A DNA stretch of 64,000 nucleotides from CAWGJC01 sp965276665 (lineage in GTDB: Bacteria; Pseudomonadota; Alphaproteobacteria; Acetobacterales; Acetobacteraceae): assembly GCA_965276665.1 (NCBI GenBank), contig OZ255620.1:992001-1056000 (forward strand), given 5' to 3'. Under the pieces are notes generated by a model. The model saw only the letters and a list, made by a program, of their open reading frames with translations, was not told where the DNA came from and searched no databases. Both the position numbers and the translations under genes were made by a program. Shown piece by piece: positions 7,951 through 14,766 of this stretch (positions are counted from its first letter, which is position 1; every line of letters starts with the position of its first letter).

Positions 7951-8472
7951 TCAGCCAGCCGGTTCTGAAAGCATGGAGCGGCCGGCGAATTTGGCCTCGG
8001 CTTTGCGCGCAAGAGCCTCGATCCAGTCCTGGTGATAGCTGTAGAGGCCGCCGGGGTGCCTGTGCCCAAGCTGCTCCAGGAACCAGGGGCCCTGCTGCGT
8101 CTCCTCGCTCAGCACATGGCAACCGGTTTCGGTTGGCGTGATGACCCAGCCATGGAAAGCGCTTGACCCGGTCTGGTCGCCATCGACGATCGTCGACCAA
8201 GAGAGGCGGCGGGCGGGGACGCACTCCGTCACCACCAAACTCATGGGAAACGCGATCGTGATCCGGCTGTATCGAGTTCCAAGCCGCAGTTCGGGCTCGC
8301 CGTTCAAAATCCTCACCTGATTCTCGGGCGGGAAATAGCTTGACCAGTTCTCGGCATCGACCAGCAGCTTCTACACCACGGCTGCCGGCGCTTTCACATC
8401 GATCTCGTTCAGCGCGTAGATCGGCGAGATCCGCGGGTCATACTCCGGCGGGTAGACAACATGGTCGAGCAT
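7951..8472 (-). pseudogene. SRPBCC-domain protein gene with a single nonsense codon
   Basis: The minus-strand frame is open from ATG 8472 (good site AGGAAGAG upstream) to the TGA at 7951 except for one TAG at 8371-8373, codon 34. The intact second SRPBCC gene at 9777 aligns to it without gaps over the first 34 codons (compare SPIYALNEIDVKAP with SPIHFTNELEVEAS), and there codon 34 is Trp. A single G-to-A change of TGG to TAG explains the break. Downstream sequence keeps family features (AFHGWVITPTETGCH, LSEETQQGPW), so the loss is recent or a sequencing error. SRPBCC proteins bind small hydrophobic ligands; ligand unknown. Confidence 0.85.
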
Positions 8473-8590
8473 TTTCTCTTCCTTCAATATGTCGCTGCTA
8501 CAGGTGTCTGAACGCCTGCCTACTGGGTTGAGCTTCATCGACGCTCCCACCCTGAACGCCCCAAATGGGCGCCGTTCTCGTCGAAAGTCA

Positions 8591-8606
8591 GTGTGAAACG
8601 ACACAC
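8591..8606 (+). promoter_or_regulatory. Inverted repeat in the SRPBCC-lysR divergent promoter (LysR site candidate)
   Basis: GTGTG (8591-8595) and CACAC (8602-8606) with a 6-nt spacer lie between the minus-strand start at 8472 and the plus-strand lysR start at 8691. LysR regulators usually bind such interrupted dyads between themselves and a divergent target. Confidence 0.35.
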
Positions 8607-8690
8607 ACCGCTTGTGCGAAAACAATCCAGCTGCACCGAAACCCCGCCTACGCCATTGCAGGCCGTCTACGGAGCGGTGTGGGATGAGGG

Positions 8691-9587
8691 ATGATCGATT
8701 GGGATGACATCCGCCATTTCCTGGCCGTCGCTCGCGGCGGTTCGGTACGCGCGGCAGCGGAGCGCCTCGGCGTCAATCACGCGACAGTGCTCAGGCGCGT
8801 GGCCCAGCTGGAGGGGCGTCTGGGCGCGCGTTTGTTCGACAGGCTTCCCTCCGGATACCGCATCACCGATGCGGGGGAAGAAGTGCTCGGGCTGGCGGAA
8901 CAGATGGGAGCGTCGTCCCTCCAGTTGGAGACACGCATCCTTGGCCGCGACCAGGGCATTTGCGGCCTGCTGCGGGTTACCATGGCCCCGACGGTCGCCA
9001 CCCACCTCCTCATGCCGGACTTAGCCGCGTTCGTTCGGTTGCATCCCGAGGTCGAGGTGAACGTCGTGTCGCTGGACGAGCCAGTGAACCTCACCAACCG
9101 CGAGGCGGATATCGCGATCCGCGTGGTTTACGACCGCGCCACTTTACCGGCCAACCTGCATGGGCTGAAAGGCCCGGAGCTGTTCGGCGGCGTCTACCTG
9201 TCGCGCGAGCTTCTGGCGAGTTGGCGGGCGGGCGACGTCGAGCGGAGCCGTTGGATCATCAAGGGCAGTTTCGAGGTTGCCGACTGGGCGTCCATCGGTG
9301 ACATTCCGACTTCGAACGTGCCGTTCAGGACAACAAGCGCGGATGCGCAGATTGTTGCAGTGAGACAGGGCCTTGGGTTGACGACCCTTCCCTGCTTCGT
9401 CGGCGACACCGATCCGTTGCTGGTCCGGGTGCCGGGTTCCGAGTTGCACATGCACGGTACGCTGTGGATGCTCACGCAAGGGGAAACGCGCAAAACCAAG
9501 CGGGTGAAGTTGTTCACCGAGTTCATGTCTGCGCGGCTGGCACGCCACGCGCCGCTGCTAGCGGGACATAGCCCCGCCCCTGGCTGA
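8691..9587 (+). CDS. LysR-family transcriptional regulator
   Basis: A 298-aa one-component regulator. The winged HTH spans about residues 3-60 with the family pattern RHFLAVARGGSVRAAAERLG and NHATVLRRVAQLEGRLG; the rest is the periplasmic-binding-protein-like effector domain. The N-terminus MIDWDDIRHFL is that of the branch that usually acts as a local repressor or activator of a neighbouring oxidoreductase gene. It is divergent from the SRPBCC pseudogene and upstream of the SRPBCC/oxidoreductase/SDR genes, which are its likely targets. Confidence 0.88.
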   Translation: MIDWDDIRHFLAVARGGSVRAAAERLGVNHATVLRRVAQLEGRLGARLFDRLPSGYRITDAGEEVLGLAEQMGASSLQLETRILGRDQGICGLLRVTMAPTVATHLLMPDLAAFVRLHPEVEVNVVSLDEPVNLTNREADIAIRVVYDRATLPANLHGLKGPELFGGVYLSRELLASWRAGDVERSRWIIKGSFEVADWASIGDIPTSNVPFRTTSADAQIVAVRQGLGLTTLPCFVGDTDPLLVRVPGSELHMHGTLWMLTQGETRKTKRVKLFTEFMSARLARHAPLLAGHSPAPG

Positions 9588-9776
9588 CGCGCCCGCCTGA
9601 CGCGTCGCTGCTGCGCCAGACCAGGACCGGTGGTGCATAAACGCATAAGCGATGTGGAGAAGTTCCGGGTCCACGCCGGGCAGCTCCGGCCCCAGATGCC
9701 GGTTGTCGAAGCGAGGGTCCGGCGCGCCGAAGGCAGGCCGCCACCACCCGCTGGCACAACGACATCTGGAGGCGAC

Positions 9777-10304
9777 ATGTTTGAAGCGATCTACTGGCCG
9801 GAGGACATGCGGCCCAGCCGCTCCCCGATCCACTTCACCAACGAGCTGGAGGTCGAAGCGTCCCCTGAGACGATCTGGTCGCTGCTGACCGATCCGCGAG
9901 CGTGGCCCGGCTTCTACCCGGGGGTGGACCATGTCAGGCTGCTCGACGGGCACGGCACGCTCCGCCTCGGCACGCGGTTCGAGACCAACCTCGCCGGCCA
10001 GGATGTGTCCGCGTCGGTCCAGGAGTTCGAGCCGGTGACACGCATCGCCTGGGGCGGGTGTCCGACGGGGTCGCCCGGGTCCCGTGCCTATCACGCCTGG
10101 ATCATCACCCCCACGGCGAACGGCAGCCATCTCTGGACCGAGGAGACGATGCAGGGATCGCTCTGGATCGAACTGGCCAAGGCCGCGCCGGACATCTTCT
10201 GGCGCACGCACGAAACGTTGCTTCAGGACCTCGCCAGGGTCGCCGTCGAACGAGAGCGCGGCTCGGCGGAGACCACCAATATCAAAGTCGGAGAACAATC
10301 ATGA
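9777..10304 (+). CDS. SRPBCC-domain protein (intact paralog)
   Basis: A 175-aa polyketide-cyclase/START-like protein. I start it at ATG 9777, which has GGAGG 7 bp upstream; the longer upstream GTG-initiated frame has no such site. The SRPBCC helix-grip fold is suggested by the first strand LEVEASPETIWSLLTDPRAWPGFYPG, the central FETNLAGQDVSASVQEFEP and the strand AYHAWIITPTANGSHLWTEE. It is paralogous to the broken gene on the other side of lysR. The stop overlaps the next start (ATGA). Likely binds a small organic ligand processed by the co-encoded oxidoreductases; this is inference. Confidence 0.8.
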   Translation: MFEAIYWPEDMRPSRSPIHFTNELEVEASPETIWSLLTDPRAWPGFYPGVDHVRLLDGHGTLRLGTRFETNLAGQDVSASVQEFEPVTRIAWGGCPTGSPGSRAYHAWIITPTANGSHLWTEETMQGSLWIELAKAAPDIFWRTHETLLQDLARVAVERERGSAETTNIKVGEQS

Positions 10305-10906
10305 CGTATGCAATTATCGGCTTCGGCCCCGTTGGCCAGGCGCTTGCCACGGCGTTCGCCCGCAAGGGCCTCGATGTGGCCGTGGCAGGTCGGCGCCTCC
10401 CCGAAGCCTTGGCGCAACAGGCTGCCGCGATCGGACCGACGATCACGCCTAGGACCCTGGCGGAGGCGCTGACGGCCGACACCATCCTCCTGGCCGTTCC
10501 CTTCTGGGAGCACCGGGAGGTGGCGAAGGCCGCCGCCGACTGGAAGGGCAAGACGATTGTCGATGTGACGAACGCGTTCGATGTTCCTGTGGAGGATCTG
10601 GATGGCTTGCCATCCTCCGCCGTCATCGCCCGCGCCTTTCCCGGCGCCAAACTGGTCAAGGCGTTCAACCACCTGGCCGCGGCTAAGCTGGCTGCCGACC
10701 CGAACGTAGGCGGCGGCCGGCGGGTGATCTTCGTGTCGAGCGACGACGAGGATGCGACGGCCCCGGTCCAGGCCCTGGCTGACCGGCTCGGCTTCGCCCC
10801 TGTCAACCTCGGAAGGCTGGCCGAAGGCGGGGCGCTCGTCCAGGCGCGCGGGCGTAGCTGGGCGCCCTTGATCTTCCAGGATCTCGTCAAGGTCGTGGGC
10901 CGCTAG
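10301..10906 (+). CDS. NADP-dinucleotide-binding oxidoreductase (F420-NADP reductase-like)
   Basis: A 201-aa Rossmann protein starting ATG 10301, inside the stop of the SRPBCC gene. The glycine motif GFGPVGQALATAF lies at residues 7-19 and the NADP ribose-phosphate site is VAGRR near 30-34. The blocks TILLAVPFWEHREV and KAFNHLAAAKLA fit the NADP oxidoreductase coenzyme-F420-dependent family. Many members in proteobacteria that lack F420 act on other substrates, so the true electron partner is unknown. Translational coupling to the SRPBCC protein suggests joint function. Confidence 0.8.
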   Translation: MTYAIIGFGPVGQALATAFARKGLDVAVAGRRLPEALAQQAAAIGPTITPRTLAEALTADTILLAVPFWEHREVAKAAADWKGKTIVDVTNAFDVPVEDLDGLPSSAVIARAFPGAKLVKAFNHLAAAKLAADPNVGGGRRVIFVSSDDEDATAPVQALADRLGFAPVNLGRLAEGGALVQARGRSWAPLIFQDLVKVVGR

Positions 10907-10978
10907 CCCGCGATCCGGACGGGCTCAGGCAAGGCTGCCGGCTTTCTCTCATCCATCGACAAATAAAGGGATTACCCA

Positions 10979-11791
10979 ATGAACATCGACATGACTGGCC
11001 GCAAGGCAATCGTCACCGGATCGACCGCAGGGATCGGCCACGCGACTGCGGGGGGGCTGGCGCGGGCTGGCGCTGCGGTGGTCGTCAATGGGCGAGGTAT
11101 TGACCGTGTCGAGGAGGCGGTGCGGCAGATCCGGCAGCTCGTTCCCGGAAGCGACGTGTCCGGCGTGGCCGCGGATCTGTCGAATCCGGAAGGCGTGGCC
11201 GCGCTTGTGGCGCGGGTTCCGGACGCCGATATCCTCGTCAACAACGTCGGCACGGCCTATCTCCGGGAGTACCACGGCATCGAGGATATCGCGGGGATCC
11301 CCGACGAGGATTGGCTCAGCCTGTTCCAGCTCAACGTGATGAGCGGCGTGCGCGTAACCCGGCACTACCTGCCACGGATGGTGGGGCGGGGTTGGGGCCG
11401 GGTCGTGTTCGTCAGCAGCGAGTCGGCGGTCAACATTCCCAAGGAGATGCTCGACTATGGCATGACCAAGACGGCGCAGCTGGCCGTTTCGCGTGGTCTA
11501 GCCGAAGCGGTCGCGGGCACGGGCGTCACCGTCAACGCCGTTCTGCCCGGCCCGACCCGGTCCGAGATCATGGGTAGTTTCACGGCGGAGCAGGCGAAGG
11601 CGCAAGGCATCACCCAGGACGAGGCCGAACAGGCGTTCTTGAAGGCGGCCCGGCCGACCAGCCTCCTCGGGCGCTTTTCGACCACGGACGAGGTCGCGAA
11701 CATGATCGTCTACGCCTGCTCGGAACAGGCATCCGCAACCAGCGGCGCCGCCCTGCGTGTCGAGGGCGGCGTGGTCCGGTTCGTGGCGTAG
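10979..11791 (+). CDS. Short-chain dehydrogenase/reductase (SDR)
   Basis: A 270-aa classical SDR. The cofactor motif TGSTAGIG is at about residues 14-21, with NNVG in the fourth strand region (about 83-86). The catalytic Ser lies in VVFVSSESA and the Tyr/Lys pair in DYGMTKTAQL (YxxxK). The C-terminal GAALRVEGGVVRF is the usual SDR ending. AAAGGGAT upstream serves as ribosome site. It follows the SRPBCC/oxidoreductase pair by 72 bp on the same strand and is probably in the same LysR-controlled unit. Substrate cannot be deduced. Confidence 0.88.
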   Translation: MNIDMTGRKAIVTGSTAGIGHATAGGLARAGAAVVVNGRGIDRVEEAVRQIRQLVPGSDVSGVAADLSNPEGVAALVARVPDADILVNNVGTAYLREYHGIEDIAGIPDEDWLSLFQLNVMSGVRVTRHYLPRMVGRGWGRVVFVSSESAVNIPKEMLDYGMTKTAQLAVSRGLAEAVAGTGVTVNAVLPGPTRSEIMGSFTAEQAKAQGITQDEAEQAFLKAARPTSLLGRFSTTDEVANMIVYACSEQASATSGAALRVEGGVVRFVA

Positions 11792-11860
11792 CGGACGGGC
11801 AACGGTTATCCCGAAGGGGCGCAACATGGCTTCGGACCTGATCGTTACGTAAACAGAGGC

Positions 11861-12730
11861 GTGACGGAGAGACATAAGTTGACAGAGCGCATTCTTCAGG
11901 TGGATGTCGATGGCGTCGAGCTATCTTATTTTGAAGAAGGGGCGGGAACGCTTGTCCTTCTTCTACACGGATTTCCTGACACGGCTCGCACTTGGCAGCG
12001 AACACTGAAGTTTCTTGCTGGCAAGCAATTTCGCGCTGTCGCTCTATTCCAGCGGGGTTACTTCCCGTCTGAGATTCCTCTGAACGGCGACTACTCCATC
12101 CGACGTTTGGCTGCAGATGTCTTGCAACTGATCGACCGACTTGGAGCAACCAAGGCCGTCCTCATAGGGCATGATTGGGGAGCCTTGGCGACGTATGCGG
12201 CGGCGGCCCTGGCTCCAGAAAAGGTCGCCGCAATTGTAACAGTCGCTATTCCGCCTTTCGTTGTTTTTGAAGACAGCGACGAGGAACGCAAGGTACGTCC
12301 TCACAACGTCTATCTCGGACGTGGCGAGGAGTCTGCCGCCGCTTTGCAGAAGGACGACTTCGCTGAGGTCGACCACCTGTATGCACTCTGGAGCCCACAT
12401 TGGCAGGGCGCACGGGAGCACGCCAAAGGGGTTAAGGACGCTTTCAGGTTGAAAGGCCGATCACGTGCGGCTGTGGACTACTATCGCGTCCCGCTTTCCG
12501 ACCACGATGCAAGGACGTTTTCAGTCAGACTCTCAACTCCTGCTCTCGTCATCTATGGTGAAGATGAACCGGAGATACGAAAATCCATGTTTCGCAAGAC
12601 TGCATCTGCATTCTCCGGACCGATTACGTGTAGGGAATATTGTAGTGTTGGCCATTGGCCGCACATCGAGGCGTCAAGTCGCTTCGAACAAGATGTCATC
12701 GAATTCTTTGAGCATAACGGCATCTCGTGA
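11861..12730 (+). CDS. Alpha/beta hydrolase, epoxide-hydrolase-like
   Basis: A 289-aa hydrolase. The oxyanion motif LHGFPDTARTW is near residues 35-45 and the nucleophile elbow GHDWGA near 104-109 places an Asp as nucleophile, as in epoxide hydrolases and haloalkane dehalogenases. A C-terminal GHWPHIE supplies the histidine and YGEDEPE the probable acid. The start is GTG 11861; a TTG at 11879 is an alternative. Codons are visibly more AT-rich than in the flanking SDR and transposase genes, suggesting separate acquisition. Substrate unknown. Confidence 0.8.
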   Translation: MTERHKLTERILQVDVDGVELSYFEEGAGTLVLLLHGFPDTARTWQRTLKFLAGKQFRAVALFQRGYFPSEIPLNGDYSIRRLAADVLQLIDRLGATKAVLIGHDWGALATYAAAALAPEKVAAIVTVAIPPFVVFEDSDEERKVRPHNVYLGRGEESAAALQKDDFAEVDHLYALWSPHWQGAREHAKGVKDAFRLKGRSRAAVDYYRVPLSDHDARTFSVRLSTPALVIYGEDEPEIRKSMFRKTASAFSGPITCREYCSVGHWPHIEASSRFEQDVIEFFEHNGIS

Positions 12731-12775
12731 TGCGCTGCCATGGAGTTGTTAGATACGAAAGCCTATCAATACTAA

Positions 12776-12970
12776 TCGGAACACCTTTGCTCACCAAGCT
12801 TGAGTTTCGCGAAGCGTCGGTCCCGTCTGCCCGCGGTGGCCGACAGGCTCACGCCTGACCTTAAGGTGTCGGAGACCGATGTGCCGGAACCGGTGAGCCT
12901 GACGCTGCTCGCCAGCACGACAATTGCGACGTTGGGCATCTGGCGGCGGCCCGCAGGCCGAGTTAACTGA
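12776..12970 (+). pseudogene. Orphan PEP-CTERM sorting tail
   Basis: The plus-strand frame ending at TGA 12968-12970 encodes VPEPVSLTLLASTTIATLG and then IWRRPAGRVN: a Val-Pro-Glu-Pro motif, a hydrophobic helix of about 18 residues and an Arg pair. This is the full architecture of a PEP-CTERM exosortase signal. Upstream the frame is open only back to 12776 and has no ATG and no signal peptide, so it is the 3' scar of a lost exported-protein gene, cut off by the events that brought in the flanking genes. I see no exosortase gene in the window. The remainder of 12731-13074 shows nothing I can name. Confidence 0.65.
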
Positions 12971-13074
12971 AACGCTGGACCAAAGTGGCGATCCGCAGCC
13001 AGGTTCCGTAGGTCGCTCGCGTAACATCCGCCGCTTTTGGGAAGCAGGCCTCAGTGCCTGAATGTCCGAGATGG

Positions 13075-14608
13075 GCGGATAGTGTTGAAGAAGTCGGCTT
13101 CGGGCTGAAAGCCACGCATCGGCCGACCCGGCCAGATCGGGCCGAAGCCTTCATCCAGGCGCGGATTGAGGCTCAGCCGTGATCAGTTTGGCGAGCTTGC
13201 GGAGGTTCTGGGCGGTGGCGGCCAGGAGGAACTCGTCTTTCGCTCCGTTGGGACCTCGCAGGCGCAGGCGGTCGAGCTTCAGAATGCGCTTAAGGTGAGC
13301 AAACAGCATCTCGATCTTCTTTCGCTCGCGCCGGGATGTCGCATACGCGTCGGTTAGCGCGAGATCGCGGGCCATATCTCGCGCGCCTTCGTGGATGGAT
13401 CGCGGCACCTTGCGGGCGGGCTGGCCGGGACAGCAACGCGGCTTGAGAGAGCAGCCGTCACAGTCTTGCTTGCTTGCGCGGTAGCGGGTGAACCCATCCT
13501 GGTCGACACCCGAGCGTGGCGTCGTGAAGTTGCGGTGAGACCGCTTCAGCTGCTTGCCGCCGGGGCAGGTATATCGGTCGTGCTTGTGGTCGTAGGTGAA
13601 GTCGGACCGTGCAAAGGTGCCGTCCGTTCGGGCGGATTTATCGAACACCGGGATATGCGGTTCGATGCTGCGTTCATGCACCAGGGACGCGAGGTTCTCA
13701 GCCGATCCGTAGCCGGCATCTGCCACGAGCCGTTCGGGCCAGAGGTCGAAGCGCTCGCTCACCCGGTCGAGCATGCGATGCTGCGCCGTAACTTCGGCCT
13801 GCCGGACGGCCGTGGTCGGCTCGACATCCAGGATGACGGCGCATTTCAGATCAATCAGGTAGTTGGTGCAGTAGGCAAAGAAGGCGAGGCCGCCGTTTGC
13901 GCCGGTCCAGCGCGAGGCCGGGTCAGCCGGTGAGATGAACTTTGGCACAACCGGCGTTGCCGCCCCGAACGCGGCATCGTCGAGCACGGCAAGGTATTCG
14001 CGTACGGCACGATTGGCCACCTCGGGCGCCATGCCCTCGCTACCGGGCACGCCGCGTTGACGATTGGCATCGGCCTTGACCATGCTGGCGTCGACGGCAA
14101 AGCCCTCGCCGCCCACCAATCCCTCGGCCATGCAGCGGCGAACCACGGTCTCGAACACCTGGCGCAAGAGGTCTGCATCGCGAAAGCGGCCATGCCGGGC
14201 TTTGGAGAAGGTCGAGTGATCTGGCACCGTCGCATCGAGGCTGAGCCGGCAGAACCAGCGATAGCCGAGGTTCAGATGTACCTCATCACACAGCCGGCGC
14301 TCGGAACGGATGCCGAAGCAGTAGCCCACGATCAGCATGCGGATCATCAGCTCGGGATCAATTGAGGGCCTGCCAAAGTCGCTGTAGTAGGGCCGGAGGT
14401 GCTCGCGCATCCCGGACAGATCGACGAAGCGATCAATCGACCGGAGCAGATGGTCCATCGGCACGTGTCGATCGAGATTGAAGCTGTAGAACAACGCCTC
14501 CTGCAGCACCGTCCGCTCGCCCATCATCGCCGCGCCCTCGCTCGATCCAGCACCGAGTGAATCAGGTGCTATCGAGCCGGCTCAACCGAGTTTTTCAACA
14601 CAATCGGC
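13075..14608 (-). mobile_element. IS1182-family insertion sequence
   Basis: The ends are matched by imperfect terminal inverted repeats: 13075-13097 (containing GTGTTGAAGAAGTCGG) and the reverse complement of 14586-14608 (containing GTGTTGAAAAACTCGG), 19 of 23 positions identical. One transposase gene fills the interior on the minus strand. I cannot see an obvious target duplication. The element forms the right border of the insertion block that separates the relaxase from traG. Confidence 0.75.
13151..14527 (-). CDS. IS1182-family DDE transposase
   Basis: A 458-aa transposase that appears complete. The N-terminal domain includes LRPYYSDFGRPSIDPELMIR and GIRSERRLCDEV, typical of IS1182/IS5-like enzymes. 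The acidic triad is placed by FAVDASMVKADAN (first Asp), RLVADAGYGSAENL (second Asp) and RRERKKIEMLFAHLKRIL (Glu). A cysteine cluster in KQDCDGCSLKPRCCPG precedes the last catalytic block, as is usual for the family. A start at 14527 or the adjacent ATG 14524 is possible. Confidence 0.9.
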   Translation of the reverse strand: MMGERTVLQEALFYSFNLDRHVPMDHLLRSIDRFVDLSGMREHLRPYYSDFGRPSIDPELMIRMLIVGYCFGIRSERRLCDEVHLNLGYRWFCRLSLDATVPDHSTFSKARHGRFRDADLLRQVFETVVRRCMAEGLVGGEGFAVDASMVKADANRQRGVPGSEGMAPEVANRAVREYLAVLDDAAFGAATPVVPKFISPADPASRWTGANGGLAFFAYCTNYLIDLKCAVILDVEPTTAVRQAEVTAQHRMLDRVSERFDLWPERLVADAGYGSAENLASLVHERSIEPHIPVFDKSARTDGTFARSDFTYDHKHDRYTCPGGKQLKRSHRNFTTPRSGVDQDGFTRYRASKQDCDGCSLKPRCCPGQPARKVPRSIHEGARDMARDLALTDAYATSRRERKKIEMLFAHLKRILKLDRLRLRGPNGAKDEFLLAATAQNLRKLAKLITAEPQSAPG

Positions 14609-14633
14609 GCAAAGCGGACCTGAGCCGAGTGAA

Positions 14634-14655
14634 GTTGGAATGTGTGCTTTCCAAC
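14634..14655 (+). promoter_or_regulatory. Inverted repeat upstream of traG
   Basis: GTTGGAA (14634-14640) and TTCCAAC (14649-14655) are perfect 7-bp arms with an 8-nt spacer, about 110 bp before traG and just outside the IS end. It may be an operator for the traG-trb operon or part of an oriT; there is no further evidence. Confidence 0.35.
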
Positions 14656-14766
14656 AAACCCGGTGATTGCGCGCCGCACTATCCCACACCACGCAGCGCT
14701 TGATCTGACCTTGTGATTCTCCTGCTGCGAGACTTTCTGACTAACCCCTTCCACCAAGGGGCTTTC

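Noticed and set aside
13082..14601. Target-site duplication for the IS1182 element
   Set aside because: Flanks compared on both sides of the inverted repeats show no convincing direct repeat, so none is reported.
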